From Filobasidium wieringae (lineage: Eukaryota; Basidiomycota; Tremellomycetes; Filobasidiales; Filobasidiaceae): 64,000 nucleotides of DNA. Location: NCBI GenBank assembly GCA_001600055.1, contig BCIV01000010.1, forward strand, positions 124,001 to 188,000. Direction: 5' to 3'. Position 1 is the first letter of the stretch, and each line of letters starts with the position of its first letter. Below, in pieces: positions 22,188 through 34,962 of this stretch. The notes beneath the pieces were generated by a model that was given only the letters and a program-made list of their open reading frames with translations, was not told the DNA's origin and did no database searches. A program made the position numbers and the translations under genes.

Positions 22188-24075
22188 TTAGGATGGAACC
22201 TCCTGCACCTCGGCTTTGACCCCATTCCAAAAGGCAGCTTCTTCACCGCGCAATCCACCTTCTTCCAGTTCAAATTCCTCTACAAATCGTTCCACATCTA
22301 CCGGGTTGATTCGTCGTTCCGCTTTTAGTGCTTTGATCTTGCTTAATAGCTTTGCGCCCTTATCTTGAGCTCCAGTTGGGGCAACATGAGTCGGACCAAA
22401 CATGTCCGAAGAAGAGTACCACAGCGTCCTTAGCAGAGTCAAGACCGCAGACCGACCGAGACGTTCATGATCCCAGCCTTGAGTAGGCGGGAGACTCGAG
22501 CTAGTTGCAGAAGACGAAAGCCCGATCGACAATGTTCCTCCCGTTGAGCTTGAGAAGCCTGATGCAGCTTCCGATGCGAGCGTGGCCCAGGACAAGGCTG
22601 TCAAAGCTCGATTGGTATATGTTTCAGCGTTCTTCAGTAGCACTGCGAGGTTCTTTACGGCGACTTCGGCTCGTTGGGGATTTGTCTCGATCGCTAGGAA
22701 AGCTCTCCGTAGCGAAGTACGTCCGAGATCCAGCGAAAGAGAAGCTTGGGACAAGGGGTTGGTGAGGATGGAGAACGGTAGGGCCAGTGCTTTATTCGTG
22801 ATCGTGATCGAGCTTGATAGCTGTTCCCAAGGTGTGGCAACACGAGCAATGAGTCCATGCAGGTTCGAAAGTGCTGTTGAGTACGCCAGCTTGGTATCTA
22901 CATCCAGGCCGTCCGCTTGTGTCTGCAGGCCGTCCAAACGCTCCTTTAGCTGCCTGAGCACAATCAATTGCGCTTCAGGTTCTTTCGAGATGACCGCCGG
23001 CGAATCTGCAGCAGGGTCAAACAGTATGCCCATGTCGAGCAGTACAGTTGCCAATTCCGATTCCTTGATGGTCGTGAGTAGCCCGATGGTATCCACCTTG
23101 CTTGCCTCGCGCAGCAAAGCTTGAGCGCGTTTGATAACGATCTGAGTGGGTTCTTCAGTAAGAACTGCTGGGTTTAGATCGGGATCTAATGCTCCTAGTA
23201 ATGAAATATCGATATCGACTATAAGAAGCAGGGTATCCAGTAAAGTCGAAGGCGTAGGGATGTGCGTCTCGAACATGGAGGAAGAAGGACCTTCGTCCGC
23301 CTCTTCATCGATACTCATTTCCGCATCTTGACCCAAGTCGGGGTTCTCTTCATTATCTTCCGGATGAGTGGAAAGGTACGCTTGCTGGAAAAGGCAGACT
23401 TTGTCCAGCAGTTCTCTCGCCTCTATCCTTGTGCGCTCTATGCCTTGCTCTCCCAGCCCTGCTACGCCTGAAGTAATAGTTATGCCAGGAAAGACGAAGT
23501 CTTCCGCTAAATCTGCCCATTCGATTAAGCCGATTGCCAAGTTGTAAGCCGTATCTGATTCCAGCAACGGATCTTGAGTTAGTGTAAGAGCTTGTCGGTA
23601 GGTTGATAGAGAAGATGTTAAGAGGGTATGATGTGTCGAAGTGGGAGGGAGATGAAACTGAGTCGATAGAAGGTACAGCACTCTGGCACTGAGACATTTC
23701 GAGAAGTTTAGCATCGACACACGTAATAATGAAGCTATCATTTACCTGTTGTACACGGCATCATACGTCTTGGAAAAGGAAGCGGCCCGTCTGTATAGCT
23801 CCAAAGCCTGTTCATAAAATCTACGAGCTTTGTCACCTATCCTAAACTTTTCACCCTTTTCCTCCGCATCGACGGCAGCTAAGGATCGAGAAAGTGAATC
23901 TGATCAGATGGAACCTTGCCAAATAAAGGAGATACCTAAACTCGCCTTCCATAGCATCATCGTACGTGTCGTAAGTCACTTGCTGAGGTTTCCGTCTTTT
24001 TCCGCCCCTCTTGTCATCTTCCTTGGAGTCTTGCTGTTTGCGGCTATTTTTTGGTGGCCTTTTGAAAGATGACAT
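22188..24075 (-). CDS. TPR-like helical repeat protein
   Basis: Three exons: 24075-23946, 23878-23746, 23688-22188; 587 residues. The first intron uses a GC donor (GAAG then GCGAGT); only this splice joins the basic N-terminus (KRGGKRRKPQQ, a likely nuclear signal) in frame to AAVDAEEKGEKFRIGDKARRF. The following helices (RRFYEQALELYRRAASF, AYNLAIGLIEWADLAEDF, LAYSTALSNLHGL) have tetratricopeptide spacing. A strongly acidic linker follows near 150-180 and a Ser/Gly-rich stretch near 470. The architecture is like fungal TPR proteins of the Ett1/Nro1 or Acl4 kinds, but I cannot assign one with confidence. The gene converges on the zinc-cluster factor, with 199 bases between the stop codons. Confidence 0.75.
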
Positions 24076-24803
24076 GACACTGTAGCAGATTTAGGGGACC
24101 GTTCTGGTGAGAAATTAGTCGAGCAATTACTCAGAAGAGATATCTAGGTCAACCGTTGACATAGATGGATTAAAGTTCCGCGCAGATGATATCATCACGT
24201 CCAGGGACCTTGACATTCATTTCTCGAAACTTGTCGTCTCGATCGTCTCACAACGCTCGTAATTCCCGTATAGCTTATCCTGTGCTTCCCTCGCTCGAAG
24301 GAAACCTTTTTGTCCACCTTGCACCACTTCGATTGCATTGTATATCACACGGTTAAACCCTTCAACTCGGAATCGACGTCGGATGCTCGGAGGCTGATGG
24401 TGCGAGATGTTTATCGTGATATCTGCATGGGATCAACCTGGTCCACAGTTTGCGGAGCCAGTCTCTGTCTGAGAGGATACTCCCTTGAGGGTATTGCAAC
24501 ATACCAAAGCTCAGGACCAGCTCCACCTCGTCGATCTACGTCATTCTGGACGATGTACACACTGCCAGGAAACGCCAAGACATGTCTGTTTCGACAAGGG
24601 AACAAATTCCTCGGGACTTGACCTCTTGGAAACGGATCGACGTCTCTTTTGATATGCGAAGCCAAGTGAATCAGGAATTTCAACAGACTCGGCGACTGCG
24701 AACAAGATGATGCGAACAGTACATATTCACAAGCTTGGATTGGGCAGAAGAGGGAAGCTGGTCAAAGAGGGGAAAGCCTACCATACTTGCCACATCTGAT
24801 AAA
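24076..24803. other. divergent promoter region, TPR gene to ferric reductase
   Basis: These 728 bases separate divergent genes. A TGATAA at 24797-24802 abuts the reductase ATG; (A/T)GATAA is the site of GATA-type iron regulators (Fep1/Sre1/Cir1), though this position would fall in the leader. The open stretch at 24310-24621 lacks an ATG start at its 5' end and is not called. No repeat was seen. Confidence 0.3.
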
Positions 24804-27573
24804 ATGGCTCTTACCAAAAGGAGAAATAACTACACTCAACATGACCAGGCTACGATGGACTATCTCGCACACTTCAATGACTGGGTCGGGCTGTACCTAT
24901 GGTATGGACTTATCGGGATCATCGGGATTGTTACTTTTCTGCATTGGACCTTGAAACTCCAGGCAAGAGTCGCCATGTTACTGCTGTCACACACCTTATT
25001 TGATATTGATTTTTGTATCGCAACTCGTAACAGGGTTACTTTAGACGAAGAGACGCCGGTTTCAGATCAGAAGCGAAACGTCTCCCGCGCACACAATCCA
25101 TCCGTTCTTCTCCAGCTACGCCTACCGGCCTATCTCGTGTATCAACAAGAATAGGCAGTGGGCCTCTATCTGCAGCAGCTCGTAACGAAGGTTCGGGAAT
25201 GACAGCAGAGAGTGGACGAGGATTAATCGTCCTCAAGGACCAGAGGAAGATGAGCGTGAGGTTTGGGTGGTACTGGCTTGCTGCCGTTTGGAGAAAGTAT
25301 AGTATCAAACACTCTAAGGTGAGCAGGCGCTCGAGAAGTAGCTGGATTTCGTGTGTTGATTGCCAGTTTCCCGTTTCCAGATTGCGGAATTCTTCTTTCT
25401 CGGCGATCTGGGACAACTCTTCTTAATCACTGTCTACCTCTTGTTGAACTTTCTTTTGATCGGTTTGGGAACGGCTGGAGACATCGACTGGATGGCTCAC
25501 CATGTATGTCAAGGCTGTATGTTTTGTGTATATATTTGCTGATTCCAATCCCCTATCGTCTTACAGGCAGCTAAACTCACTTACGCAAACTTGCCCCTAA
25601 TTATCGGCTTGGCAGGGAAAAACAACGTTTTGTCGAAACTCACAGGCTTCGCCTATGAAAGTCTGAATGTGCTTCATCGCTGGAGTGCAAGGTTCGTGAT
25701 CATTAGTAGCGCAATTCATATCGGTGGACGTATTTATGTGAGTCCTGAGAACGTTAGAAGAGGGAGCTTGCTGAAACATCTTTTTGTAGATCAACCAACC
25801 TCGCACCGGAGTAGGTAGAAGCGGATCAGGGTACATCGCTTGGGGCTGGGTCGCGTTTGCTTTATTTATCTAGTCAGCCAAGTTCAAGTTCTCGTTCGGT
25901 GGAACTAGCTAACCATAAGAGCGTCCTTAGTATGATCGTTATGGCCTCCCGTACAATCAGAAATCGTGCCTATCAGTTCTTCTTGGTGAGTGCATGCCTG
26001 CAAAGTGCCATTATTGCCGCGCTGATTATGCTCTACGACAGATCCAACATATCACTTTATGGTTTGTCATCGTCGCCGCCCTCGTCATTCATCGACCACA
26101 ACTGCAAGGATGGATTTGGGCTGGGTTCGCTCTGCACCTACTGGACAGAGTCGCCAGAGGCGCTAGGATCGCATATTACCACTTGCTAAAGCGAGTGGAA
26201 GATGATGACGACGATCCAAAGGGAACTGTAACGGTTTTGACAGAGGATACCATTCGAGTCAGCGTCAGAACCAAGCAGAGTGAGTCGTAATGACGAATCT
26301 TGGGGCGTGTGGACTGACATGCTCATATGCAGACTGGATTGCTGGACAACATGTCTATCTACATTGCCCTAAACAATCTCCTGGAGGTCATCCGTTTACT
26401 AGTGAGTGGTATCGAAACGATTTCGGAAATCGCTCCCATCTGAACGCTCCATGCCGCCAGTTTCCAACACATCGAGGCCCCTTAATCAAGCCGATATGTC
26501 GAGACCAGAAGAATCCACGCAGGAGCTCATCATTCGAGTACGAGAGGGTATGACGAGAAAGGTTTTCGAGGTTGGCAATCAATCGAAGGACGACGAGACA
26601 ATTGTAGAGGGTAAAAGCAATGGGTACCCGAAGGTGCCGGTTCCCATTAAAGCATGGACTGAGGGACCTTGTAAGTTGGCTAGAGGCGTGTCTTTGCTAA
26701 CAATCGAACTGACAACGCGACGCCCGCAGACGGACATGAGAAACACCTCGGGGAAGACTACAACACGCTCATGCTTATTGCAGGCGGCTCTGGAGTCAGT
26801 TACACGCTTTCGAATTCGATGGATCTTGTCAGAAGGGCCAGGGCCATGCACATTGGGTCGGAAAGCAAGACCATTGCGATCGCCACCAAGAGGTTGTCAT
26901 TCGTATGGATGGTGAAAAAGCCTGGTGAGTATGACTAATGCCTGGCATGTGTTGGGTCGTCTCTAACACGCGATTTCAAATAGAACAAGTCGCCTGGATT
27001 GCCGACCATCTGAAGGATATGTGTCTCGCTTCCCCAACTGGCTTCTTGAATATCACTATCTTCGTAACCTCGAAACGAAGCCGTAACGAAGTAGACATCT
27101 TGCCTGGGTTTGTCACCAATGACCGCCGGGACCCGGTACCAGAGCCAGAAGCGAATGAGAAACAGCCATCGCCTAGACATCAAGATTCCACTGATGCTTC
27201 GCAGTCCGATGTGGCACGCAAGGTCGAGCACAACGCCGTAGTAGAACTTCGCTCGGGCCGACCCGATTTCAAAGCACTCGTACAGCGAGAAATGGACGCT
27301 TCGGCGTACTCAGAGTAAGTTCGACGAACTTACCTAACTCTATTGCTTCGCGACTGATGCGTTTTGTTACAGCTGGGTCGGTATCGGTGCTTGTGGACCT
27401 ACTCCGATGAACGATTCGATCGCCACCGCTGTCAGCGAAGCTGTTAGGCCTGCTGCGGTGTTGCGAGGAGAATTGCGAAGGAACATTTATCTGACTATAG
27501 AGTGAGTTTGTACATGGGCATTTTTCAAGTTTGATGCTAATATCACACTGTTTGCAGAGAATTCGGATGGTAA
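24804..27573 (+). CDS. ferric/cupric reductase transmembrane component (FRE family)
   Basis: Thirteen exons: 24804-24962, 25034-25318, 25381-25503, 25567-25737, 25790-25854, 25931-25985, 26042-26279, 26333-26401, 26461-26670, 26730-26924, 26984-27314, 27373-27501, 27558-27573; 681 residues. Multi-pass heme b reductase that moves electrons from NADPH through FAD across the plasma membrane to Fe(III) or Cu(II), aiding uptake. Seen: several hydrophobic helices, the haem-ligand region LHRWSARF...SSAIH, FAD motif W-IAGQHVYL...HPFT, NAD motif IAGGSGVSYTLS, and the family-typical end EEFGW. A Ser/Arg-rich loop lies near residue 55-105. Intron 1 has a GC donor (CAG then GCAAGA). The donor of intron 5 is uncertain (GTTTGC at 25855 or GTCGCG at 25850). 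The last exon is 16 bases. Confidence 0.93.
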
Positions 27574-27715
27574 ACGGTTGCTTGCGCTCGCACGATTTGC
27601 TACCCGGCTTGAAAACTGTATCCGCATGCTGTAAGGCTGAATAAACTCCAATGTATAATTTGCTTGATATCTTTTCATTTGTACACATTTTGAATTTCTG
27701 TTTGACATTCTACGC

Positions 27716-28983
27716 TCAAGAACAAGTGGTACATCCGTTGACGTCAGTGGCGGTGAAAGTGACCCTGTTGGTTGCACCTTGACCCAAAGCTCCACCTCCA
27801 ACGACACAGATGTCCTTCGCATTGAAGCCGACATCCAGACTCCTAGAATAACTAGCGGGAGAGTTGGTCTTCAACCTGGTCCAAAGACCCTCACCGTTGG
27901 CACGGTTGATGAAGAGATCCGAGTCGGAGGAAGCGGAGACGACGATGGTACCGTTTGCGCCTCCGACGGGGGTCCAAATGTTGTAAGGAGAGCCGGTAGG
28001 AACGTATCCATCAGTGGTCTGCAAAACCTTGCCGACAACCTTGTCAAAGCCCAAGGGGTCTTTGGAGATCTTGTAGTAAACGGGGAACGTGTACTGAGAG
28101 TAAGCGGGTCCACCACCGTACTCGTAAGTCATCATGTAAGCACCGGTAGGTAGCTTGTGTACGATGGGCATTCCTGGGCGTTGACCGTAGGTAGGGTAAC
28201 GAACGTCGTTGACGACGGGTCCCCAGGTCTTTCCATCGGAAGTGACTTGGTGTACCATCTTCTGACCGTAAGCGGTATCACGCTGGTCAGAGTAGTAGCA
28301 TACAAGCTGACCGTTGTACATCATGAGGAAAGGCTCCCAAACGGGGGTTTCACCGTTGTCGGGCACCGCTTTGCCACCATTAGCGATGTGCGATACAAAG
28401 TTCCATGTGACTCTAAAGAAATCAAAGGGGGTCAGCTCATGCTTTGTTTGTGAAAGAGTGAAACACCACGTACCCCTTGTCTGTACTGACATACAAATCC
28501 AACTGGGTCTTGGACAAGTCCTTAGGGATGGAGTTTCCAGCCAACAGGATCGTTCCTTTTTTCCATTGAGCAAAATCGGCTTGAAGTTCCATCATAACGG
28601 GCTGGTACCGCATTCCCCATCCGTTAACCTGGTCTTGTACTCGAGAAATCTCGGTCCAGGTCGCTCCATGATCTTTCGATCGGTAGATGGGGAAGTATGG
28701 CTTGTCGGGAGTGTAGTTCTCCCACGTCGTCAAGAGCGTTCCCGTGGTCTACAGAAGGAGCAAATCTAATCAGCTTGAGTTTCGATGTTTCAAATGCCTA
28801 AGCACTCACGTCTCCCACTTTGAGCTCGAGCTGACGTCCATAAAGAGTTCGCTCGTTGGTATAAGTCGAGGGAGGGGTAAAGATGGTAACGGGACCAAAG
28901 TCGCGCTTTGCCAGGCTGACTGGAGAAGCCAACGCGCAAGTGGTCAAGGCGAGGATCGAGGAGAGCAGACTAGTCAACTTCAT
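27716..28983 (-). CDS. secreted GH93-like exo-arabinanase / sialidase-fold protein
   Basis: Exons 28983-28810, 28748-28474, 28412-27716; 381 residues. The N-terminus MKLTSLLSSILALTTCALA is a clear signal peptide, followed by a KR site at about 26, so secretion is expected. Blade motifs of a beta-propeller are present: SKDHGATWTEIS is an Asp-box (SxDxGxTW) and TSDGKTWGP a second. CYYSDQRDTAYGQKMVHQ and GGGPAYSQYTFPVYYKIS resemble fungal GH93 exo-1,5-alpha-L-arabinanases. The start at 28983 is preferred over an upstream in-frame TTG because it begins exactly at the signal peptide. Substrate specificity is inferred by family only; a sialidase-like or other propeller hydrolase remains possible. 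It converges on the ferric reductase, with 142 bases between stops. Confidence 0.82.
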
Positions 28984-29820
28984 TATGAGCAGAGTTGTGT
29001 GAAGCAAATTGAGATCAGGAGGAGTACATGAGATGAACGAGGCTCAAGAGATTTATATGGCAATTTGGAAAGGACGGTAGCGCCGGAGTATATGTGGGGT
29101 CCATGTGGGGAACGTCATGAAACTGTCCGATATTATACCGTTCGACGCGCTAAGAGGTTTAGCTTCGAGCGGTTCTATATTCCAGATCTCTGATAGCTCT
29201 GTCGGGGGCAATGCGTCTTTGATGCCTGGCTATTCGAGCTAACCGGACCGCTCGAGGCATGAGATCGTCGATGTACCGGAGTGTAGTCGGGACCATGTAG
29301 GTCACCTGATCGAGCTTGACACCCGAACATCACACGGCTTGCCGGGAAAGATCACTGGACAAGGGGTCGCCGCGACAGCAAATGCAGTTATTTTGCACAA
29401 GGAAGTTCTAAGGCATGTAACGCCTTTCATTCGTTGCGACACCACGAATTTAGCACGCGTCCTTTCAGAGTTTTTGTGAAACCAACGTCGATTTGCTCCC
29501 CTGTTTCAGAATCTGCCGATCGCGTAAAGGTACATACATTCCCAGTTTCATTTGGGCGAGAATCTCCTTTGCTACACGTTTACATCTATTTGAGCCGCTT
29601 TCCCTGATTTCGATCTGCGGTTTCGTACCAGGAGGCATCGTCACATCTTTCTCCTTCCCTTTGATGATGGCTGGTGGCTTGACAAGTCTGAGGGGTATAA
29701 AAGAATGGCATGGATCTATTCCCCAGACTTTCATTTTCTCTTTGCTCATTTCACTCAGCAAACAGGCCTGGCGCTTTCTTTACCTACTTTCCTTTCGACT
29801 TCTCCGTTTGACTACCCGAC
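28984..29820. promoter_or_regulatory. divergent promoter of two secreted-protein genes
   Basis: This 837-base region drives the GH93-like gene leftwards and the GH128-like gene rightwards. ATTTATATGG at 29051-29060 reads TATAAAT on the minus strand, about 70 bases before the GH93 ATG. TATAAAA at 29696-29702 lies about 120 bases before the GH128 ATG and is followed by a long pyrimidine-rich leader. No gene is supported inside. Confidence 0.45.
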
Positions 29821-32189
29821 ATGCAGCTCTCGGCTCTTTTCCGCTTGGCCGCGTTTCTCGCCACCTGTAACACCCTGGTCGTGGCCCAGACCAAGACTGT
29901 TACCGAGACCGTGACTGTAACAGCCTCGCCTTCATCTATTGGACTCGATCTCACCAAGCTTCCCAACGCTGCTGTCACGGGTACTGATTCGATTGTCAGT
30001 TCTGGAGCAACTACCATTGTATCGCCTGATGTTACTGCAAGTCAAGGTCCTGCACAAGGTCAATCGACCATCAGTGCAGCCACGAGCATCGCGGCACCAA
30101 CGGATGTTGCTTCAGCTGTTAGCGTCGCAACTAATGCGATGGATGCTGCATCAAGCGATGCAGCCACCTCTGATGTCGCTGCAGTCACGACCTCAACCTC
30201 GGCTTCTTCTTCTAGCAACGCTCCGACCGCATCGTCTGGTGATGGCGATATCACGGAGACTGCTTACGTGACTGCAACGGCCTATACGAGCTTGGCTCGT
30301 CCTCATCGGACCGTGACGGTCACTTTGACCCGAACGAATATCTATACGGTCGATGCGAACGGCAGCACTATCGCTCCGGCCAGCGAGACCAGTATGGAAT
30401 CGCTCGCTTCGACCGCGGCTACCACAAAGAGAAGCGGTGTCCCTACTGGTACTGTTTCAGCTCATACGAGCAGCGCATCCGGTATTTCTTCCGCTGGTTC
30501 AGTCGTCGCAAGTGACTCTGTCTCCAGTGGGGCCGCTATCCCCTCTACGAGGTCGAGCTTGAGTTCTGCCGCACCTGGAGGCGCAAACGGACATCTAGTC
30601 ACTACAACCGGATCCAGCTTGTCATTGACTACTGGCGTAATTACCTCCACTGGATCCAAAGTTGATGTCACATCGGCTGTCAGTACTGGAACCGCTGCTT
30701 CTACTACTGGCAGGAGCGCCAAGACCAGCTCGATCGCCTCCAGTACCGGTAGTGGTAGTTTGATTTCATCCGGAGGTGGCGTAACTCAAACCACGCTCGC
30801 TTCAGCTACAACGACTACCGCGTCGAGTTCTGATATGACCAGCCAGACCGTAGCTTCTAGTACTACCGATATCTCCATGACCGCTTCGACTAGCGGCACC
30901 AGCGCCGTTTCCGCCAGTAACAGCATGAGTACCGGTCTCGCTAGTAGCGTATCCGCTTCCACTACGTCTAGCAGCGCCGCAAGTCCAGATAACACCTCGA
31001 CACCATCTCCAAGCTGTAACGGCACGATCGTCCCAGCCCGGGGGACCGGAAAGGCCGGGTTGAGCTTTACTGACGCATCCGGATCTTGTGGGTCTGATTT
31101 CCTGGGTGAAGGTAGCAAGATCAGTTGGTAAGTGTACGACAGTCGATACCATCAATCGTAATCGAAAACCTGATCTCGTTTTACTGCGTTTAGGGGCTGG
31201 AACTGGGGGGTGGAACGTTCGGTCGTGCCTGACGTGTTGGAATTCGTCCCGACCTTGTTCAAAGGTGACAACACCTCTATGCAAGCTCTCATGGGCGCGG
31301 TGAACGGTTGGGGAGATTCAGTCAGCTCTGTCATTGGGGTCTACGAGCCTCACGTGAGTCGTAGCTAGCGTGGCGTTGGGAAACGAGTGGACTAATGTGG
31401 CCTGGTTCGTTCCGGCAGGTGGAAATGCGAGGCAATCTGGACGCCAATTCGACCGTTCAGGTTCATAAAGACTTGATGAACGCTTTCAATGGAACGTTCA
31501 AGGTTGGTGCTCCTGTCATGTCACAAACGGCCGATGGGTCTCTTACGGAAGCTGAAAAGTGGTACACGGTAAGCTGATAGCTTGTAGAGCTGGTCGAAAT
31601 CCATGAACTGATCATTTCATTTGTTAGGACTTTTCAACGGCTTGTGGAGACGATTGTGCCGTCGACTTTTTGCCTTTGACTTATTACGGTACCAATGCCG
31701 ATGAGGATATCAAGCAGATCGTGAGTCGAGCTTTCATCCGAGTTTCAAGATGATCCATCGACGACATTTGTCTTCACAGAGCAAATGGTACGATACGTTC
31801 GGTGCGGTCAAGGGAACCCCCATCTGGGTCGTAGAGATGGGTTGTCACGATTTAGCAACTGCGACGCCGTGCGATGCTGCCGGGACCAAAGCTTACGCTC
31901 AGACCAGTGAGTTTCGAAAGTGTAACAATCTGCTGTGCCTACAGACTGACTCAAATTTGCGTTTTGTAGTGACGACGTGGGCCGAATCGACTTCGTGGGT
32001 CGAGCGATACGCCTGGTACGAGGTGTCTGCCGTCTCGTGAGTGAAACTCTCGTGCGAGGTGTCCGCTCGAAACCGTTGTCTGACGCCGTCGATCGCCTGA
32101 ATAGCTCCGGAAGCCCCAACGACCTGGTGACCAGTTCCGGCGGTATCTCCGAGCTCGGTTTAGAATACACATATGGCTTCGCCGCTTGA
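29821..32189 (+). CDS. Ser/Thr-rich secreted GH128-like beta-1,3-glucanase
   Basis: Seven exons: 29821-31127, 31194-31353, 31419-31568, 31628-31720, 31780-31906, 31970-32036, 32105-32189; 662 residues. A signal peptide (about 1-22, ending VVAQ) is followed by roughly 400 residues dominated by Ser, Thr, Ala and Gly, the usual O-mannosylated wall-spanning region. The C-terminal 230 residues match the Asl1-like/GH128 fold: WGWNWGVE, EFVPTLF, VGAPVMS, VDFLPLTYYG, a putative catalytic Glu487 in VYEPH and Glu589 in WVVEMGC, and ERYAWYEV. Other GH128 enzymes have NEPD at the first site, so the Asn is replaced here. GH128 enzymes cleave wall beta-1,3-glucan. The protein probably sits in the wall; no GPI signal is seen, as the C-terminus is not hydrophobic. 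The last intron avoids an in-frame TGA after VSAVS. Confidence 0.85.
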
Positions 32190-32665
32190 CTCAAAACGTT
32201 GTTGTGTATTTCTAGAGTCCCGTATGTATCCGCCCATGACGATGATGAAATTTCGCCGCGGGTCGGCGATTGTTCCGCGACCCACGTGTTTTGACTCGAA
32301 GCGGTGACATACGCCGATCAACCGGCCTCTGCCAAGAAACCTGGCGAGCGACGTCATCACGTCATCCAAAGAAAGACGTCATCTGTCCGCCGCCCGGCCC
32401 TGGCCTGTCGCTGGATCCTGTGGGCGTGGGCGGCGGAGGACGACTCATCACGTTCCTTATTCCATTTCGATCGACGGAAGGTTTTGTGCACTGGATCAGC
32501 GAGTACTCGCATCCCCGCTCGAGATCGAGACTTTTACAGTGGTTGATTATATAGACACACAGTCTACCGCTTTCACATCACATACCTACATTCAACGTCT
32601 TGTCCTACCTCACACACACACACACACCTCGCCATCAGTGACACTACTGACACCAATCCATCAGG
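32190..32665 (+). promoter_or_regulatory. promoter of the MFS exporter, with TATA box and AC repeat
   Basis: This 476-base gap has TATATAG at 32548-32554, 112 bases before the ATG, and a pure AC repeat of about eight units near 32611-32626 in the probable leader. A CACGTG lies at 32283-32288. The rest is GC-rich without a gene. Confidence 0.4.
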
Positions 32666-34962
32666 ATGACTCACGTCCTACGAGAATCAGTACGTGCAGC
32701 TGATATTCATTCTCTCCTTTGTTCTACTCAGCTGACAGCCACACTTGTTCCCTCAGTTCGTCGGCCAGATCCTCTATCGGGGATCAGGACGACGTTTGTT
32801 GAAATACGCAGAAGAGAAACCCGATTTCGAAGTACCCGCTCGATACCGTCGTGATGAGCACACCAAGGAGCTCCTCGAGCGACGTCAGCGAAAAATCGAG
32901 GCGCGCAAGGCCGGAAAGGAAGAATACCAAAAGGTGAAAAAGGAACGAGATGAGAAGCCTGTCCGAATCGCTCCGGTTCATCATCACTCTGGAGGCGAAC
33001 AAGGATACATCAATGCGGCTGAGAAGAAGGCCGAGAGGGATGCTCTCGCCAGTGAACGTCCCGTTAGGATCGGATTGGGCGATGTGGAGGCCAATGGTCG
33101 ACGATTGAGCACGTCGTCTAGCGCGACCCGTGTACCCACCAGTGATGACGAAGAGATCGACAGGTTGGGTTTGGATGAGGATGAAGATCCCAACATCGTT
33201 ACCTGGTACGGCCCAAGTGAGTTTATCAGTGCCCATCGAGTCGTATGCCCCTGCTAACCTCGAAGTGAACCTCCACAGCCGATCAGGAGAACCCCCAGAA
33301 CTGGTCTCTCTTCAAAAAGGTCCACGTGACCTTCTGTATTTGTTTGATCACCCTCGCGGTCTACACTGGATCCAGTATCGTCTCCCCTGGAGTTATGGAG
33401 ATCATGTCCGAGTTTGGCGTCGCTCAGGTACCCGCTACCCTGACCTTGTCTCTCTTCGTTGCCGGATACGGGTAAGTCGAGGCGGATTACCCGACTACAC
33501 ACGGTCGATGCTTACCCTCTACTATACAGTACCGGACCTCTCATCTTCTCCCCCTTGACCGAGATTCCCGCCATCGGACGTAACCCACCTTACATCATCA
33601 CCTTGATCATCTTTGTCGCTCTTCAAGTACCTACCGCGCTCGTCCACAACTTTGCCGGACTCTTGGTCTTGCGTTTCTTGGCCGGATTCTTCGGTTCTCC
33701 ACCTCTCGCTACGGGAGGAGCTTCCTTGCAAGACATGTACAACCCCAAGACGAGGACTTTCGCTTTGGGTGTTTGGGGATTGTTCGCTTCCGCCGGACCC
33801 GCTTTGGGACCTGTCATCGCCGGTTTCGCAGCTCAGTACAAGGGATGGAGGTGGCAGTTCTGGGAGCTCCTCTGGTTGAGTGGAGGTGCTCTCCTTTTCT
33901 TGGCCTTTACCATGCCCGAGACTTCTTCCGAGAACATCTTGTACAGGCGAGCTCAGCGTTTGCGAAACGTCACTGGTAACAAGGACCTCAAGTCTCAGGG
34001 GGAGATCGAGCAGGGCAACATGGCTCTCAAGGATGTCGCCTCGATGACTCTGTACAAGCCTTTCGTTCTCAACTTTACCGAGGCCATGGTCTTTGCCAAC
34101 AACTTGTTCATCGTGAGTGGCGGAAAACTATCTAGGTGTTGAATATTGGCTGACGGCATTTTTTATCGCATAGGGATTCGTCTACGCCGTCCTCTACTCG
34201 TTCTTCGAGAGTTTCCCTCTTGTCTACGCCGAAATGTACGGAATGTCGTTGTCCATTGCCGAATTGCCCTTCTTGGCGTTGTTGGTCGGTGCCGTCGTTG
34301 GATACGTCGGATTCGCCTTGTGGCACAAGTGAGTTGAACGTTGATGCTCTGGGAGAGGACGCTTTGCTGATTCTCGCCAATCTACTGCAGCTTCTACTGG
34401 TGCCGCGAATACGACCGTCTCGAGGGTAACATCGCTCCCGAAAAGCGTCTTCTTCCCGCCACCGTTGGTGCTCTATGTCTTCCCATCTGCCTGTTCTGGT
34501 TCGCCTGGACCAGTGGAAGGACTCATTGGATCGTGCCCTGTATCGGAAGTGCGTTCTTCGGTATCGGAGCCATCTTGCTATTCAACCCGATCATCAACTA
34601 CTTGACCGACGCCTACCCTACCGACGCCGCCAGTGTGCTCGCTGCCAATGACTTTATCAGGAGTGCTTTCGGTGCCGGTATGCCTTTGGCTTCTCACGGT
34701 CTATTTGCCAATTTGGGTGTCGATTGGGGTCAGTAGGCTTTGCGTTCAGCGAAGGAGAACCATTCCCTGATTCCGTTTTTGATCTTCATCAGGTGTCAGT
34801 CTCTTGGGATTCGTCTCACTCCTCTTCCTCCCGCTACCCTTCATTCTTTACTTTGTGAGTGGTCGATCCGAGACGCTTCACATAGCTACCCTTACTAAGC
34901 GCTACTCTTCTTAGGCCGGACCTTGGCTCCGAAAGAGGTCTCCCAGGGCTATCTCCCCTTAA
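32666..34962 (+). CDS. MFS multidrug exporter, DHA1 type (Flr1-like)
   Basis: Eight exons: 32666-32689, 32757-33216, 33279-33471, 33530-34112, 34174-34328, 34391-34728, 34793-34854, 34915-34962; 620 residues. A long charged cytosolic N-terminus (about 1-160, Lys/Glu-rich and then Ser-rich) precedes 12 predicted hydrophobic helices. Landmarks of the H+ antiporter DHA1 family: DQENPQNW before helix 1, the FVAGYGTGPLIFSPLTEIPAIGR loop, GLLVLRFLAGFFGSPPLATGGASLQDM and the GPALGPVIAGF motif of helix 5. It is expected in the plasma membrane, exporting toxic organic compounds by proton exchange. Its substrate cannot be read from sequence. The first exon codes for only eight residues and is followed by a GTACGT donor. 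Confidence 0.92.

Noticed and set aside
24797..24802. TGATAA as an iron-regulator site for the ferric reductase
   Set aside because: It touches the start codon, so it would lie inside the leader. A single hexamer is expected by chance, so it is noted but not claimed as a site.
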